Source: Bullera alba
Taxonomy: Eukaryota; Basidiomycota; Tremellomycetes; Tremellales; Bulleraceae
NCBI GenBank assembly: GCA_001600095.1
Contig: BCIX01000002.1
Coordinates: 2,790,001 to 2,854,000, forward strand
Length of the DNA stretch: 64,000 nt
Direction: 5' to 3'
In this document: positions 22,003 to 32,358 of the stretch, one piece after another
How positions within the stretch are numbered: the first letter of the stretch is position 1
How the letters are laid out: each line of letters begins with the position of its first letter
Program-made: the position numbers and the translations under genes
The notes under the pieces: generated by a model
Seen by the model: only the letters and a program-made list of their open reading frames with translations
Databases searched by the model: none
Told to the model about the DNA's origin: nothing

Positions 22003-22461
22003 ATGCCACACTCTGACGAAGGCGACTCTGCCAACGATACCCAGAGCAGCGGCTACGACCAGGCCGACGAGAACACCCTCGTGGAAATCATCACGAAATA
22101 CTCCGACATGGTGCTGAAAAGGCCTCAATCCGAGCCGGGGCAGAACTCTACCATGTATGTGTTCCAAGGTTCCAGCATTGTAGGCCAAGCCTCGCTCGAA
22201 GTCGAAGTTGGCGGTCCGAGCGGGGCTAACCGCGTCGATTACGGTCCGCTGTTTCGCCGCGCCTTTTTGACCAAATTCAACGGACCGATCGCCAGCAGTT
22301 TGGAAGCTGCGAAAACCGAATTTACCTGGGACCAAGACAACAATGAGGTGTCATACTCTGACGTCTACCTCAGCGTCCTGGCCAAGAAGCATACAGCGAA
22401 GTCTAACGTGGCTCTCGTCAACTTCTGGCAGACACCGGCCGAAGCGCAGGGTGAGGACTGA
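22003..22461 (+). CDS. Small family protein, member 5, lacking the CxxH-CxxC module
   Basis: Unknown function. A single exon of 152 aa that aligns with the C-terminal two thirds of members 3 and 4. It has a helical lead-in (LVEIITKYSDMVLKRPQSEP) and a strand region (VGQASLEVEVGG). The core follows as FLTKFNGPIASSLEAAKTEF, TWDQDNNEVSYSDVYLSVLA and VALVNF. The Cys/His module of the other members is absent, and the protein has no cysteines. The start codon is the first ATG in frame. Either the module was lost from the gene, or this copy shows the C-terminal domain can work alone. Coding frame and core residues are intact, so it does not look like a pseudogene. Confidence 0.75.
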   Translation: MPHSDEGDSANDTQSSGYDQADENTLVEIITKYSDMVLKRPQSEPGQNSTMYVFQGSSIVGQASLEVEVGGPSGANRVDYGPLFRRAFLTKFNGPIASSLEAAKTEFTWDQDNNEVSYSDVYLSVLAKKHTAKSNVALVNFWQTPAEAQGED

Positions 22462-23523
22462 GGCCTGAGGCGCGATCAGATCGAGACTTGGGTCATCAGA
22501 TGATGGGCGTGATGCACTTTATTATTCCAGTGGGGCATAGGCTATCGAGCGGATTTGATCGTCTCGAATTTCGTTGTCACTTGGGTTTTGGATTTGCGAT
22601 CCAGGTTGGATCCAGGAGCAGCGATCTTCGGCGCGGTAAGTGGTCTGCGATCAATCTGCGATCAATCGTGATGGCGAGAATTCGTAGGGATGAGTATCTC
22701 GACACATGCCATGGCGAGTGCTGTGGGGTGCTGTCAACCTCCCTAGGAATGAGCTGTACCCAATATTGCTTGCATTGCAGTCAAGCTTCAATCCAAAAAC
22801 CTGTTAGTCGGTGCTCGACGAAGCAAGTCACCGAGCCATACCCACGCGCGGATGCTGCCCTGACAACCGAAACCTCCACATGGCCTCCACCTGCGCCACC
22901 CCGTCCCCCACCAGCCCCACCCGAACCCTGCTCCAGCCTGCTCCGGCCTCCGGGCACCTCCTCCTGCTGCTCTCCTGATCTCACCTCTGTCTGCCAAGGA
23001 GACACGGTATGTATTGACCGCGTCGAGGGATTAATGGTACTTGTAGCTCACTGGGGACGAACCTCCTCCTAAGCAACTGAGGCAGGATGGGCGAGCTCGC
23101 TGTCACCCCGAGGTCTGTCAGCGTCGCACCCTGTCGCACCCCCCAGCGAATCTCGCGGGGCTCAGGGCTTGGCGTACCTCATGATCATGTCCGTCTCCGC
23201 TGGAATCCTGACAGTTCCTGACTGCTCGCTTCGCCCCTAGAGCTGCCCCTAGCCAGCCCTAGCCTCTATTGGCAGTCACCGATCCCTTGAGAAGGTGGCA
23301 CGAGGACAAAAGTCAATAACATCGATGTCTGTGTTTGACGAGCAACGGTTCAAGTCGATCTCGATTCGATTCGCAAACACATCTCTCTGCGTCCTGCGAT
23401 CTGTCGACCACAGCAGCATCTCTTGACGGCACTCGACGCGCTCAAATCCACTCCTCGCAGCTGGATAACGCCCACGACCTGGATTGCATCCCCAGCTCCT
23501 GACTGAGCCCACTCCCACCCGCG
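22462..23523. other. Intergenic, about 1.1 kb, with a C-rich tract
   Basis: Upstream region of the RTA1-like gene. Positions 22870-22980 are strongly C-rich on the plus strand (runs such as CCCCGTCCCCCACC), which gives Gly-rich shadow ORFs on the other strand. It may be a promoter pyrimidine element. No supported gene. Confidence 0.45.
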
Positions 23524-24790
23524 ATGTCGCAGTACGGATGGCCTCCGGGCTGGAACCCGAGTTTCGACAACTGCGACCAAGTGTCCTTCCTGTGTCCCGT
23601 CGAGGCAACTACCTACGGCGCGTACTTCAACCTCGCCGCCTGTGTCATCTTCACCGTGATCTTCGCCCTACTGTTCATATACCAGATCGGCCTGATGATC
23701 TGGGGCCGGACGTGGTCATTCTCGACATTTCTCCTTATCGGTACCGCGTTCGAGCTCATGGGCTATGGCGCCAGAATATCAATGACGCCCATTGGAACAG
23801 TGTGGAATTATCCCGCTTTCGTCATCCAGCTCCTCTTTCTCATCTTGGGACCCACCCTCGTCGCGGCCGCTATCTCCGTCACGTTCAAGTGGATAGTGAT
23901 CGAATACGGCACTCAACACTCGGTGCTCAAGCCCAGGCTGTATCCCTACGTCTTTGTCGGCACCGATTTCTTCAGCATCATCATCCAAGCGGTCGGAGGG
24001 GCTGTATCGGCCACAGCGACCGGAGGGGAGGATACAAACTTTGCACTGCTAGACGCCGGGAGTGGACTCTTGGTCGCGGGTACCGCGTTCCAAGCGGCCA
24101 ACATGATCTTCTGCGGTGGTCTCATGGTGCTATACTGGTACAGGAGGGAGAGAGCCCTGAAACAGGGCAGAGTGGCTCCTATCACCGACAGGACGCCCGG
24201 CGAGAATTTGAACTTCAACAATGGTGTTGGACCGGACTATTTCATCCTGAGGTGGAGTAGACGGTTGCCAGGGGCGGATATCGACAAGTTCATCTTCGTC
24301 TCCATCGTCGCCTACGTCCTCATCATCATTCGTTGCATCTACCGGTAAGTCCAGCCTCGTGATCTTCGGGGCCCAAGAGCTGACCTGTATCTCAGTATAC
24401 CCGAGATGGCGATGGGTTGGGGCAGTACGCTCATGCAGAACGAGACGCTGTTCCTAGTCCTGGACGGAACGTACGTAGACCCTTCCCCACTCCTGACCTG
24501 AACGCCCCGTCTCTCTTGACATGCTAATCGTTGCTGCCAGGATGATCGCACTCTCCGTCATCCTCCTCACCATCTTCCACCCAGCACTCTTCTTCCCCGT
24601 CCTGCGGAAAGTCAAGAAGAGCAGAAAGAACAAAAACCTCGATAGTGAAAAAGCTGGGCAGCCACCGCTCGACGCCGTGAACAATCACGGCGGCAGCCAG
24701 GAAGTCGTCAGCGAGTCGAGTCTAGCAGGCGATCCGACACCTGTTCCCTCGAATCAGACGCACGAACCTCCGCAAAAGGCCCTGCAATGA
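23524..24790 (+). CDS. RTA1-family membrane protein (lipid-translocating exporter-like)
   Basis: RTA1/RSB1-like proteins are fungal seven-helix plasma-membrane proteins linked to sphingoid-base export and resistance to membrane-active compounds. Three exons (23524-24344, 24396-24470, 24541-24790) encode 381 aa. Seven hydrophobic segments are visible, beginning LAACVIFTVIFALLFIYQIG and ending MIALSVILLTIFHPALFF. Conserved family elements are GYGARI, LILGPTLVAAAISV, GTDFFSIIIQAVGG and RCIYRIPEMAMGW. The cytosolic C-terminus is about 60 residues, Lys-rich then Ser/Pro-rich. The start sits just before the short extracellular N-terminus typical of the family. Substrate not known. Confidence 0.88.
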
Positions 24791-25118
24791 GGCAAACAGG
24801 AAGTCAGGGCAGTCTGACGTCGCCAAGTGGCAGAACGTGGAGCAAGCGAGTCTATGGGCAGGCTTGGGATACGAAAGGGTCATATCTACTTCTTGGCATA
24901 TCTGATGTTGCTGGTGCTATAGCTTGACAAAATGTATCACCATATGATTGGCTATCGTCCGCGCGATACTCATCCCGACAACACCAGTGGCTGGACTTGT
25001 AGGCGGAATCGGTAGCATTCGAACTATATGTAGAGCAGACTTTGTTCATCCTTTGCATGCTTTGAAACCCAGAGATATGCTGCGAGACCGTGTCGCTCCT
25101 CGTACACTAAATTCCTTC
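24791..25118. other. Intergenic, convergent 3' flanks
   Basis: About 330 bp between the converging RTA1-like and GH5 genes. Nothing of note. Confidence 0.45.
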
Positions 25119-27829
25119 TCACTTTGTACCCGAGCGTTTCGAGTCGGCTTCCAGGATCGAGTTCAACCTTGTTCGCTGAACACAGTTCTCTAGACCACCA
25201 GGTCAGCGACTGACTTCCTCACCAGCGTCTAGACTCACCCAGTGCGAAGCTTTTGGCGAGATCATCGAGCTCCTCCTTGGTCTTGCCCTCGAAGTAACTA
25301 GCGTACTCGGGGCACAGTTCCTCCTGTAAGCAGACCAACATCAGTGCTGATCTCCACACCCAGTCGCAGCATTCAGACCCTGTACGCACCGACAGCAAAA
25401 CCTCTCGGAGCAGTCGCCTGATATGCTGCACTCCCTTCCAATGCGAGGGGTATCGGCCTTTCAAGGAGGGCGCGGCTTCTAGCATCCAATTGTTGATAGT
25501 CTCAAAGTATGGTTCGACGGGGGACGCATCGACTCCCCAAGCATCTGCCGCCAGGCGCTATCACAGTCAAGTCAGCCCACTCTCATTCCCCGGGACGCTG
25601 CTCCCTGTAAAGAGACCTATTGATGAGAACATACCTTCTTTTTCTCGAGGAATGGCTTCAGGAGCTTCATGTACGGCGTTTCCTCTCCCACATAGACCAT
25701 TCCCTGGAAACCGATATCTACGACACGGAATCATACGTCAACTCGATACCAAGCGACACGGAATCATACGTCAACTCGATACCAAGCGGCATATGATATA
25801 CACCCGACTCACCCTTCCAGAGCCAGATGGACCACGAGGTATTAGGCGTCTTGTTGTATATGTCAAGTTGACACTGCAAGACGTCGTACCGCTCGTCGTT
25901 GATCTTCTCCCAGTTGGGTATACCGTCGTTCTTGTTCTGGTACACCGGTCCGAACTCGCCGTTCCAGATTGGCATCTGAGCGGTTCTGTGTCAGCTTCCC
26001 CTCGGAAGTCACTAGTCCTGTCCGAGATGATGTGGCGGATACAAGCCGAATTGAACGACAAACAGATTGTAACATCGTACTCACGTTGTACTTGTTCATG
26101 TACTCGACCTTTCGCCCGAATGACACCTCGTGATACTTGATCTGCTCGGGTGAGCCCTGCAAGTCACCCGTCAGCATCGGTCCCGCACGTCCCAATGGAG
26201 GACTTCACTGGAATCTATAACTCACTGTGAATGGCTCTGGGGCAGATGGGAAGCCGTAACTGGCGAGAACGCGTCAGCATTTTCCTCAAGACATCGTACG
26301 TGTCTGCCACTCACATCGAATAGTCGTGGCAGGCGTAGACTGAATTTGGCAATGGCTCTCCAAATCGTCTGAAGTCTCCGCCAAAGGTGCTTCACGAGCG
26401 TCAGCCTCTCTCCTGGTTATCGGCCTGGCGCTACTCGTGGGTACTCACTTTCCACTACGGCATCATCAGCACACACTCATCAATTCAGCCGACTTGTTAC
26501 TCACTCGAGGAAGAGCATGTGATGTGGGTCGATAGCCCGGATGGCCTTCTCCACACGCTCGTAAAAGGCCAGTAGACGGGTGTGCTCCTTGTCCGTCGGT
26601 TCGTTGACGGGGTTGTATCCCGCGACCCAGGTGTTGTCTTTGTAGTGCTACCCCAGAGTCAGCATGCATTGGCTCTCGGCGCATGCTCTGTGCACTCGAT
26701 ATGGTGAACTCGGGGGACTCACCTCGGCAAGTTTCTCCCAAATCAGCACGGCTCTATCCTGGAAATCCTTGTGGTCCCAGACTGTCCACCATCAGCCATG
26801 ACACACTACAACAAAAGGCTTAATCGACTTACAGAGCGCTTGGTGGGTCGCATTGTCAGAGTGCCAATCGAAGTTTTGGCCTACAGGGGTTAGTATCCCC
26901 CAACGGTGACCGACTAGGCAGTAGACCGTTCCGCAACTACTCACCTCCGGGCAGGGCGTGAAGGTCGATCACAGTGTAAATCCCGTATTTCGCACACTAC
27001 CAAAGGTCAGCACCTGTCTCACCGCATTGTCCTTCCGGCTCAAGTGGACAGGCAGCGGGAAGCTCACGCACCAGGTCGACCACCCGATCGAGGTGTTTCA
27101 GTCCGCTTTGCTTGAACACCCTAGGATTCATGTCGTCCTCAAAGTGCCTGTAGTTGACCTAGAGCCCGATCAGCACAAGTCCGACCAGATCGTATCCTCC
27201 TGGAAGAATCACTTGAGCTCTATACTCACGGGTAGTCGGAGACAGTTCATGCCTAGCTCTGCGAACAGCTTGGCATCTGCTTCGGTGAAGAAGTATTCGA
27301 GAAACTGGAGCGTGGTCAGCGTGGTGTCGAGGAGTACAGCCGAGTCATTCTCAACACGACGTCCGTTGGGGAGCACAGTGTCTCAACACTACTCCATTCC
27401 ACGACGTCTGCTAGTGCCCGACCTGAAGGCTAGATCTTGATGCCAGGCCAGTATCGGCCGCGGTGGCACCAACACTCCCTATCTAGTCCTGGCACCCCTT
27501 CTCAACAGACCAGTCGAGCACCCACCTTGTCGTAGAAGTACTCGTACTTCTCCTCTCCCAGAGCTTTCTTCATGGCAGCTCGGATTTCGTGCTCGTGGCC
27601 CGGATAACCAGTGATAAAGTTCTCCATGTTCACTGACCCACACCATCAGTATCCACGCTGATCACCCGAGTCGTAGGACCCACTCCATCCTCCAAGACCA
27701 GCACCTATCGCCAGAATCAGCCCGGAAGTCTAGCAGGAGATGGCGAAGTGCCCAGCAGGACTCACCCTTGAGCAGGATCGGCTTGCCCTCGAGGGTAATT
27801 TGGTTTCCGGTAACGGTCAGGAAGGACAT
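25119..27829 (-). CDS. Glycoside hydrolase family 5 (exo-beta-glucanase-like), 18 exons
   Basis: GH5 enzymes are retaining (beta/alpha)8-barrel beta-glycosidases; this one resembles intracellular fungal exo-beta-1,3-glucanase-like members, but the substrate is not certain. Eighteen exons give 470 aa (complement 25119-25189, 25239-25323, 25390-25557, 25635-25717, 25813-25975, 26085-26156, 26226-26259, 26315-26389, 26449-26454, 26505-26647, 26723-26781, 26833-26880, 26945-26996, 27072-27158, 27230-27304, 27526-27632, 27684-27704, 27766-27829). The acid/base is E187 in YNPVNEP and the nucleophile E288 in PIWNGEFGP. Other barrel residues appear in NCLRLPVNYRHFED, DLHALPGGQN and WSIWLWKDIG. No signal peptide. 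The ATG at 27829 was chosen; a GTG at 27844 also opens the frame. Exon 26449-26454 is a 6-nt micro-exon. Confidence 0.9.
25721..25786. repeat. 33-bp exact tandem duplication inside a GH5 intron
   Basis: Two identical adjacent 33-bp units, 25721-25753 and 25754-25786, lie wholly within the intron 25718-25812. They lengthen that intron to 95 nt, while most neighbours are nearer 50-75. Being perfect, the duplication is likely recent; it does not touch coding sequence. Confidence 0.85.
26449..26454 (-). other. 6-nt micro-exon of the GH5 gene
   Basis: TGGAAA on the minus strand, between an acceptor (CCGTAG) and a donor (GTGAGT). Together with split codons on both sides it supplies Asp-Gly-Asn, giving FLDGNTF. 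Without it the flanking exons leave the frame broken, and the restored DGN sits where GH5 relatives have this turn after a barrel strand. Confidence 0.75.
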
Positions 27830-28333
27830 TTCTGCTATTGACACTGAGTTGCGATTCGGTCAAGCCTCTGTCCAATATTTTGTGGGTATTGAAGCTGGAG
27901 GGACAAGATGAGTTGGGATACATATGCCTTACATCGTGACCACCTCGTCCACCACTGCAGCGAGTAACATAGCACCGAATGTTGTGCCAACACACCGCGA
28001 ACTCGCCGAGTCAGGACCAGTCGATCGAGCGGAGTCACCGTGCGGATCTTCATTCCGGCCTCCGACAACCGGTACACAAGAGGTGTCTTGAGCTTTGACT
28101 GCTGGTCTTGTGCTTCGGTAGAAAGGTTACTATCCGTCGGTGATTGACATCAAGGGCCTATATGCTGGATGGGTAGCTGCTCGTGGAGAGTTCCAGGACG
28201 CTGCAGGTCATGAATACACATTGACATACTATACTTGCTACTACTTATACTTGTGCATCAAGATCGTCTCCCTGTAGGGCCCGTTTCCAATATCGCCGTC
28301 ATAGACGACTCGGCTATTTCCCAAGTCGTCTCA
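27830..28333. other. Intergenic between GH5 start and transcription factor 3' end
   Basis: About 500 bp; presumed GH5 promoter and the terminator of the transcription factor gene, both on the minus strand. No ORF or clear motif. Confidence 0.45.
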
Positions 28334-31205
28334 CTACACAGAGCCAGGTTGCTGGAGTATACTACTCGTAGCAACGCCCTCTTCCCCTGTCGAAGGAGGA
28401 GAATTCGCTCTACTGTCCAAAGCCGAAGCGCCAGGCTGCGGGGGAGGCATCTGCACAAAGCTAATAGCAGAGAACTGTATTCCATCTTAGCATATACCTC
28501 CCGGCGATGTCCGTTCACTCACCATATTGCACCAATCCCTGATCAGATCCTGGTCCGCTTGGTCGGGCGCCTGGACGCACAGCGCACAGGCGATATGGAA
28601 CACTTTTCCTCTGACGCTCTCTCCGTTCGAAGCGAGGTCTTCCACGGGAATACTAGAAGTCGAATGATCAGTTTCCAGATCTAGGGGTAGAGGAGGGACC
28701 CACTTCATGAGGAGAGAGTGGATCTCCCTGGCGATATTTTCTCTCTCGCGAGTCAATTGATCGTCATCGACATTCAACGCCGCTCGTAAATCGTACTACG
28801 GCAATGTCAACTACTACCCCCATCCGGCGGCAGACTCCACTTACCAGTGCAAACTTTGCAATCGCCGCCGTGATGAGGATATTTGCTCTTTGAAGAGCAA
28901 ACACCTGTCTCATCTTATTGGTCTCATCGCCCACGATCGCCGGATCCTGAATCACCAATGGCATCTCCCTCAGGATCTGATGCAGCCGTTCTTCCGCATC
29001 CACCGTCCATTCGGAAGAAGTGGTTTTGAGGCCGGCAGTGGTGATGCACCGATGATGGAAGAAACACTCCGAGAGGATCTTGAACATCATCGACACGCTG
29101 ACGAACCCAGCGAGGATGGATGTTCTCGAGGCGGGTTGCGGGAACATTCCTTGAGAGGTGATGAATTCGTCGTCGACGGGTTCTGGTAATGAGCAAATGC
29201 CTTGAAAGTCGTTGATGAGCATGGGCGGTCCAGGAATCGCTCTAGTTCTACACCCATGTCAGCCATCACCGATTAGAAAGCCATACTGCAATACCGGCAC
29301 CCACTTGTCACTAGCGTACAGCTGCCAGAATACCCTCCGCCTCAATTGCACCTCGATAGCATCCAATCCGAGACTATTCGTCTTCTCATCCGAGTGCATG
29401 TTCATCGAGAATGCAAGTTGAACCGCTTGACCAAGTCGTGAACCAGCAGTGTGACCTAGGCCGATCGACAACAGGTAGAAAGTGTCACTGAAAGCCATCA
29501 GCATTACTCCAGCAAATTCACGTGCCGCCACTGTCGCTTACAAGATGATTGTGGTGATCTGTGTCAGATTTGTCGGTCCGTAGTAAGTCCTCTGGAGGGA
29601 TTTGCACGTTCGGTGACACCGTCTCTGCAGTCGCTTTAAACTCTCTACGTCAAACGTGTCGGTCACAAGTCGAGAGGTGGGCAGCTGCGAGATGACATAG
29701 GCGACTTCCATCAGAGTCAGCCTAGTGCGCAAGTATTCATAACCTTGACCCACCTATTGACAAGAGAAGAGCTCTAAAGTCTGAATCACGGATATCGCGC
29801 CGCGTAGCGAGGTGTTCTGCGAATGTCGGCCGGTGAACCAGTGGAAGCAGGGGGTACAGATATTGCAGGAATAGGGAGATGAAGTGGCTGATATTCGCCC
29901 AAGACGTCACGTCCTCCAACTGGGGTTCGCGCCTGACGACGCTATTTGACCGTCTGCCGACAACGCTTGGTCCAGAGACATTGTTGCTGAACATCTGACT
30001 GCCCTTGGGCGTCGTATTTGACGCATTGGACGATGTTCCGGCTAGATTCTCCGGCGATTCCAGCGATAGGAGATGCGCTTGATCAGACACAAAGCCGCCC
30101 ATTGAGAAATCCGAAAAGCCAGTGAGGTTTCCATCTGAATTGAAGTTGAATCCTCCATTGTCCCCGATAGAACCCACGGCGGTCCCTTCCAGCATCGAAT
30201 CCAGCCAATCTAAGTTGTTGCTCGCTCCAGGGGTGTTGCTCAGACCAGTGTGATTGCCAGAATAGTTGTGCCTGCTCCGAGGGGAGAATGCGAATGAGGA
30301 GAGAGGGCGGTGAATCGAGGTCGATTGCACGGGCGAGTGTGGTGACCCGAAGGAAGTGGTCGAATCGGTCATTGCGTAGTTGGATGGACCGGCCAAAGTC
30401 GAGTCGAGACTCGACGACATGCCTAATGAAAATGAGGGGGAGGTGGTGATATTTGATCGAATGGATCCGGGTGAGTACGGGTGGTATCCATTGATCGAAG
30501 CGGCGGATAGTGACGTCCGAGGAGGGTGCATCGAGGCTTTTGTCTCCGGCTTGGATTCGGGCTCCTGAGAAGCTTTCATGGCCATGGCGAAGCTGAACAT
30601 GGTCAGCTGTAATTACGAAAGCTCAGAGCTGAACTCTCAATGAGATGATGGTTCATCTGGAGACTGAAACGGAGGATCCCGATGCCAAGTGATCCACCAC
30701 TCCACTCACCCGTTCTTCCTCCCTGGCTTCTTTTTGACGTAGGCGTAGGAGCACTGAAGACCGATCTTCTTGCACCCTTCGCACGCCTGCTCCGTGTCGA
30801 CGGCGTCCTCGACGCACCTGATCTATGTAGGGATTAGTCAGGAGTCCCGATAGACGAGGCGCAATAACAGGGAGCGGAATCGGTGACGGATTCGTGAAAT
30901 CGGTGGTGCGGCGGTCGCAGCTGACTCGTAATGAAAGCTATCGTTGGTGATATAGCTAGCTCGTGACGAGGTCACTCGCTGTGGGAGGCGAGTCGCTTTA
31001 AAGAGCAAGGAGGAAGAATGCTCACCTTTCTCTTCCTACAGTTGTCACATGTTCCTTTTGGATTTGTCGTCCCCTTTGTCGGCAACTTCTGAGCTTGATC
31101 AGAGGCCGGCGCCGAAGCTCCAAGTTGAGCCTGGGCCGGCCCCTGCTCCAGAGTGGGCGTGGTGGACGACGTGTTGGGCGGGACCTTGGATCGCTTCGGT
31201 AGGAT
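28334..31205 (-). CDS. Zn2Cys6 transcription factor with fungal-specific regulatory domain (5' exon unresolved)
   Basis: A nuclear DNA-binding regulator. Nine readable exons (complement 28334-28474, 28523-28652, 28704-28795, 28845-29241, 29305-29487, 29542-29704, 29754-30592, 30710-30822, 31026-31205) give 746 codons including the stop. The zinc cluster is CDNCRKRK joined by a phase-0 intron to IRC, a 10-residue loop, then CEGCKKIGLQC, followed by a basic KKKPGRKNG linker. A Ser-rich region leads into the fungal_trans domain: LFLQYLYPLLPLVHRPTFAE, FRALLLSIVAYVISQLPTSR, GLGHTAGSRLGQAVQLAFS, RRVFWQLYASDK. This layout resembles xylanase-regulator-type activators. No in-frame ATG precedes the zinc cluster in the first readable exon, so a short upstream exon before 31206 must carry the start. 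It lies between GH5 and GT17; targets unknown. Confidence 0.87.
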
Positions 31206-32358
31206 CTAAACGGAGATCTTGAGCCCAGTCGACCTCCTTGCGGGGCAATTAATCGATTCAACAGACGTCCAGAGGTAATCTCTCGGGGCTTAAGGTGGAT
31301 ACTCGGGGTGTTTGGTCGATTATCGCGAGGGCCAGCGGTGGCCCGTGGGTGATGACGGAGTTGACGTGCAGTGAGTGTGTTCAAGCAAAGTGATGTATCC
31401 CTCCTCCGGCGAAGCTAGGATAGCCGGGCAGAGCTGTGAGTGTATTTCGTATGCGATGAGATGGAGCAAGTGTCAACACCACCATTCTATTCCTCCGGAC
31501 TCACCTCCCTCGTCTCGGCTCTCTCTTGGGTGTGCATACAACCGGGAACCCGCAAGGCGGGGTTCGCCGCTTTTACCCAAACGGGCAATCTCCTCATAGG
31601 GGTCTCCAGTGTGGCACCACCTGGCACCGCACGGTCCGTCGAGGATGTTGAGCTCTGCACCGACTCTCTCTCTCCGAGGTGTCTGTTTGAGATCGCAAGG
31701 AATGGCCATCACCTCAGACATGCCCTATTCCGCATGAGGAGACTGTCAGGGAGGATCGTACTGCATGGACAGAAGAGCAGAGTATACAAGCGGTCAGGTG
31801 ATGAAGGCAGAGATGGCTCGAAAGCGACCCTCGAAAGAGCAGCAAATGCTCTACCTCGCCTTGATACATGTTTTCGGTGAGACATCCTACGCGTTGATCT
31901 GCATGCAGTCTACTGTGGTGATAGGGGTGACATAGCCCACCATCGTCTAGCCCATCCATAGATGACATGCCCAGCATCCAGCTGTTGTGAAGGCCCGCCG
32001 CCCCAGGGCCGGCCCGGCGGCTAGGGCCAGCTAAAGCCGACAACCTCCACCGGAACGCTTCCTCTGCCCTGGAAGGTTGATCAAGGCCGTCGAGCCGTCC
32101 AGGGCGCTTAATGCTCGAAGTCGATGCAATCAACCTCCCTCGAGTCGTAAGACTCTTGACCACTTGTCTTCGCACCAGTATTCACCAGATGAGAACGCTC
32201 AAGTAGTCTGTCTCAACATATCAGAGCTCAGGGCAGGCCGTTCCCAGATCAAATCAGCTCGACTGTGCAACAGGACTACAATTCACGTGAAAGCGCGACT
32301 GCCATCACGCCCATCTCCCACAGGTTCTCTTCACCTATAGTGTCAACTCCACAGCCCG
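31206..32358. other. Divergent promoter region between transcription factor and GT17
   Basis: About 1.15 kb; must contain the undetermined first exon of the minus-strand factor and both promoters. A very GC-rich element lies at 31994-32026. Short ORFs are not convincing. Confidence 0.45.
31994..32026. repeat. GC-rich nested inverted repeat
   Basis: GCCGCC (31997-32002) pairs with GGCGGC (32016-32021) around the perfect palindrome GGGCCGGCCC (32006-32015). It sits about 340 bp upstream of the GT17 start and could form a hairpin or hold a palindromic binding site; function inferred only. Confidence 0.5.

Noticed and set aside
22781..23005. Gly-rich minus-strand ORF
   Set aside because: Shadow of the C-rich tract; low complexity only.
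23484..24260. 258-codon plus-strand ORF overlapping the RTA1-like gene
   Set aside because: It is another frame of the first RTA1 exon; Arg/His-rich without domain features.
25721..25786. CRISPR-like direct repeat
   Set aside because: Only two adjacent units with no spacer, inside a eukaryotic intron.
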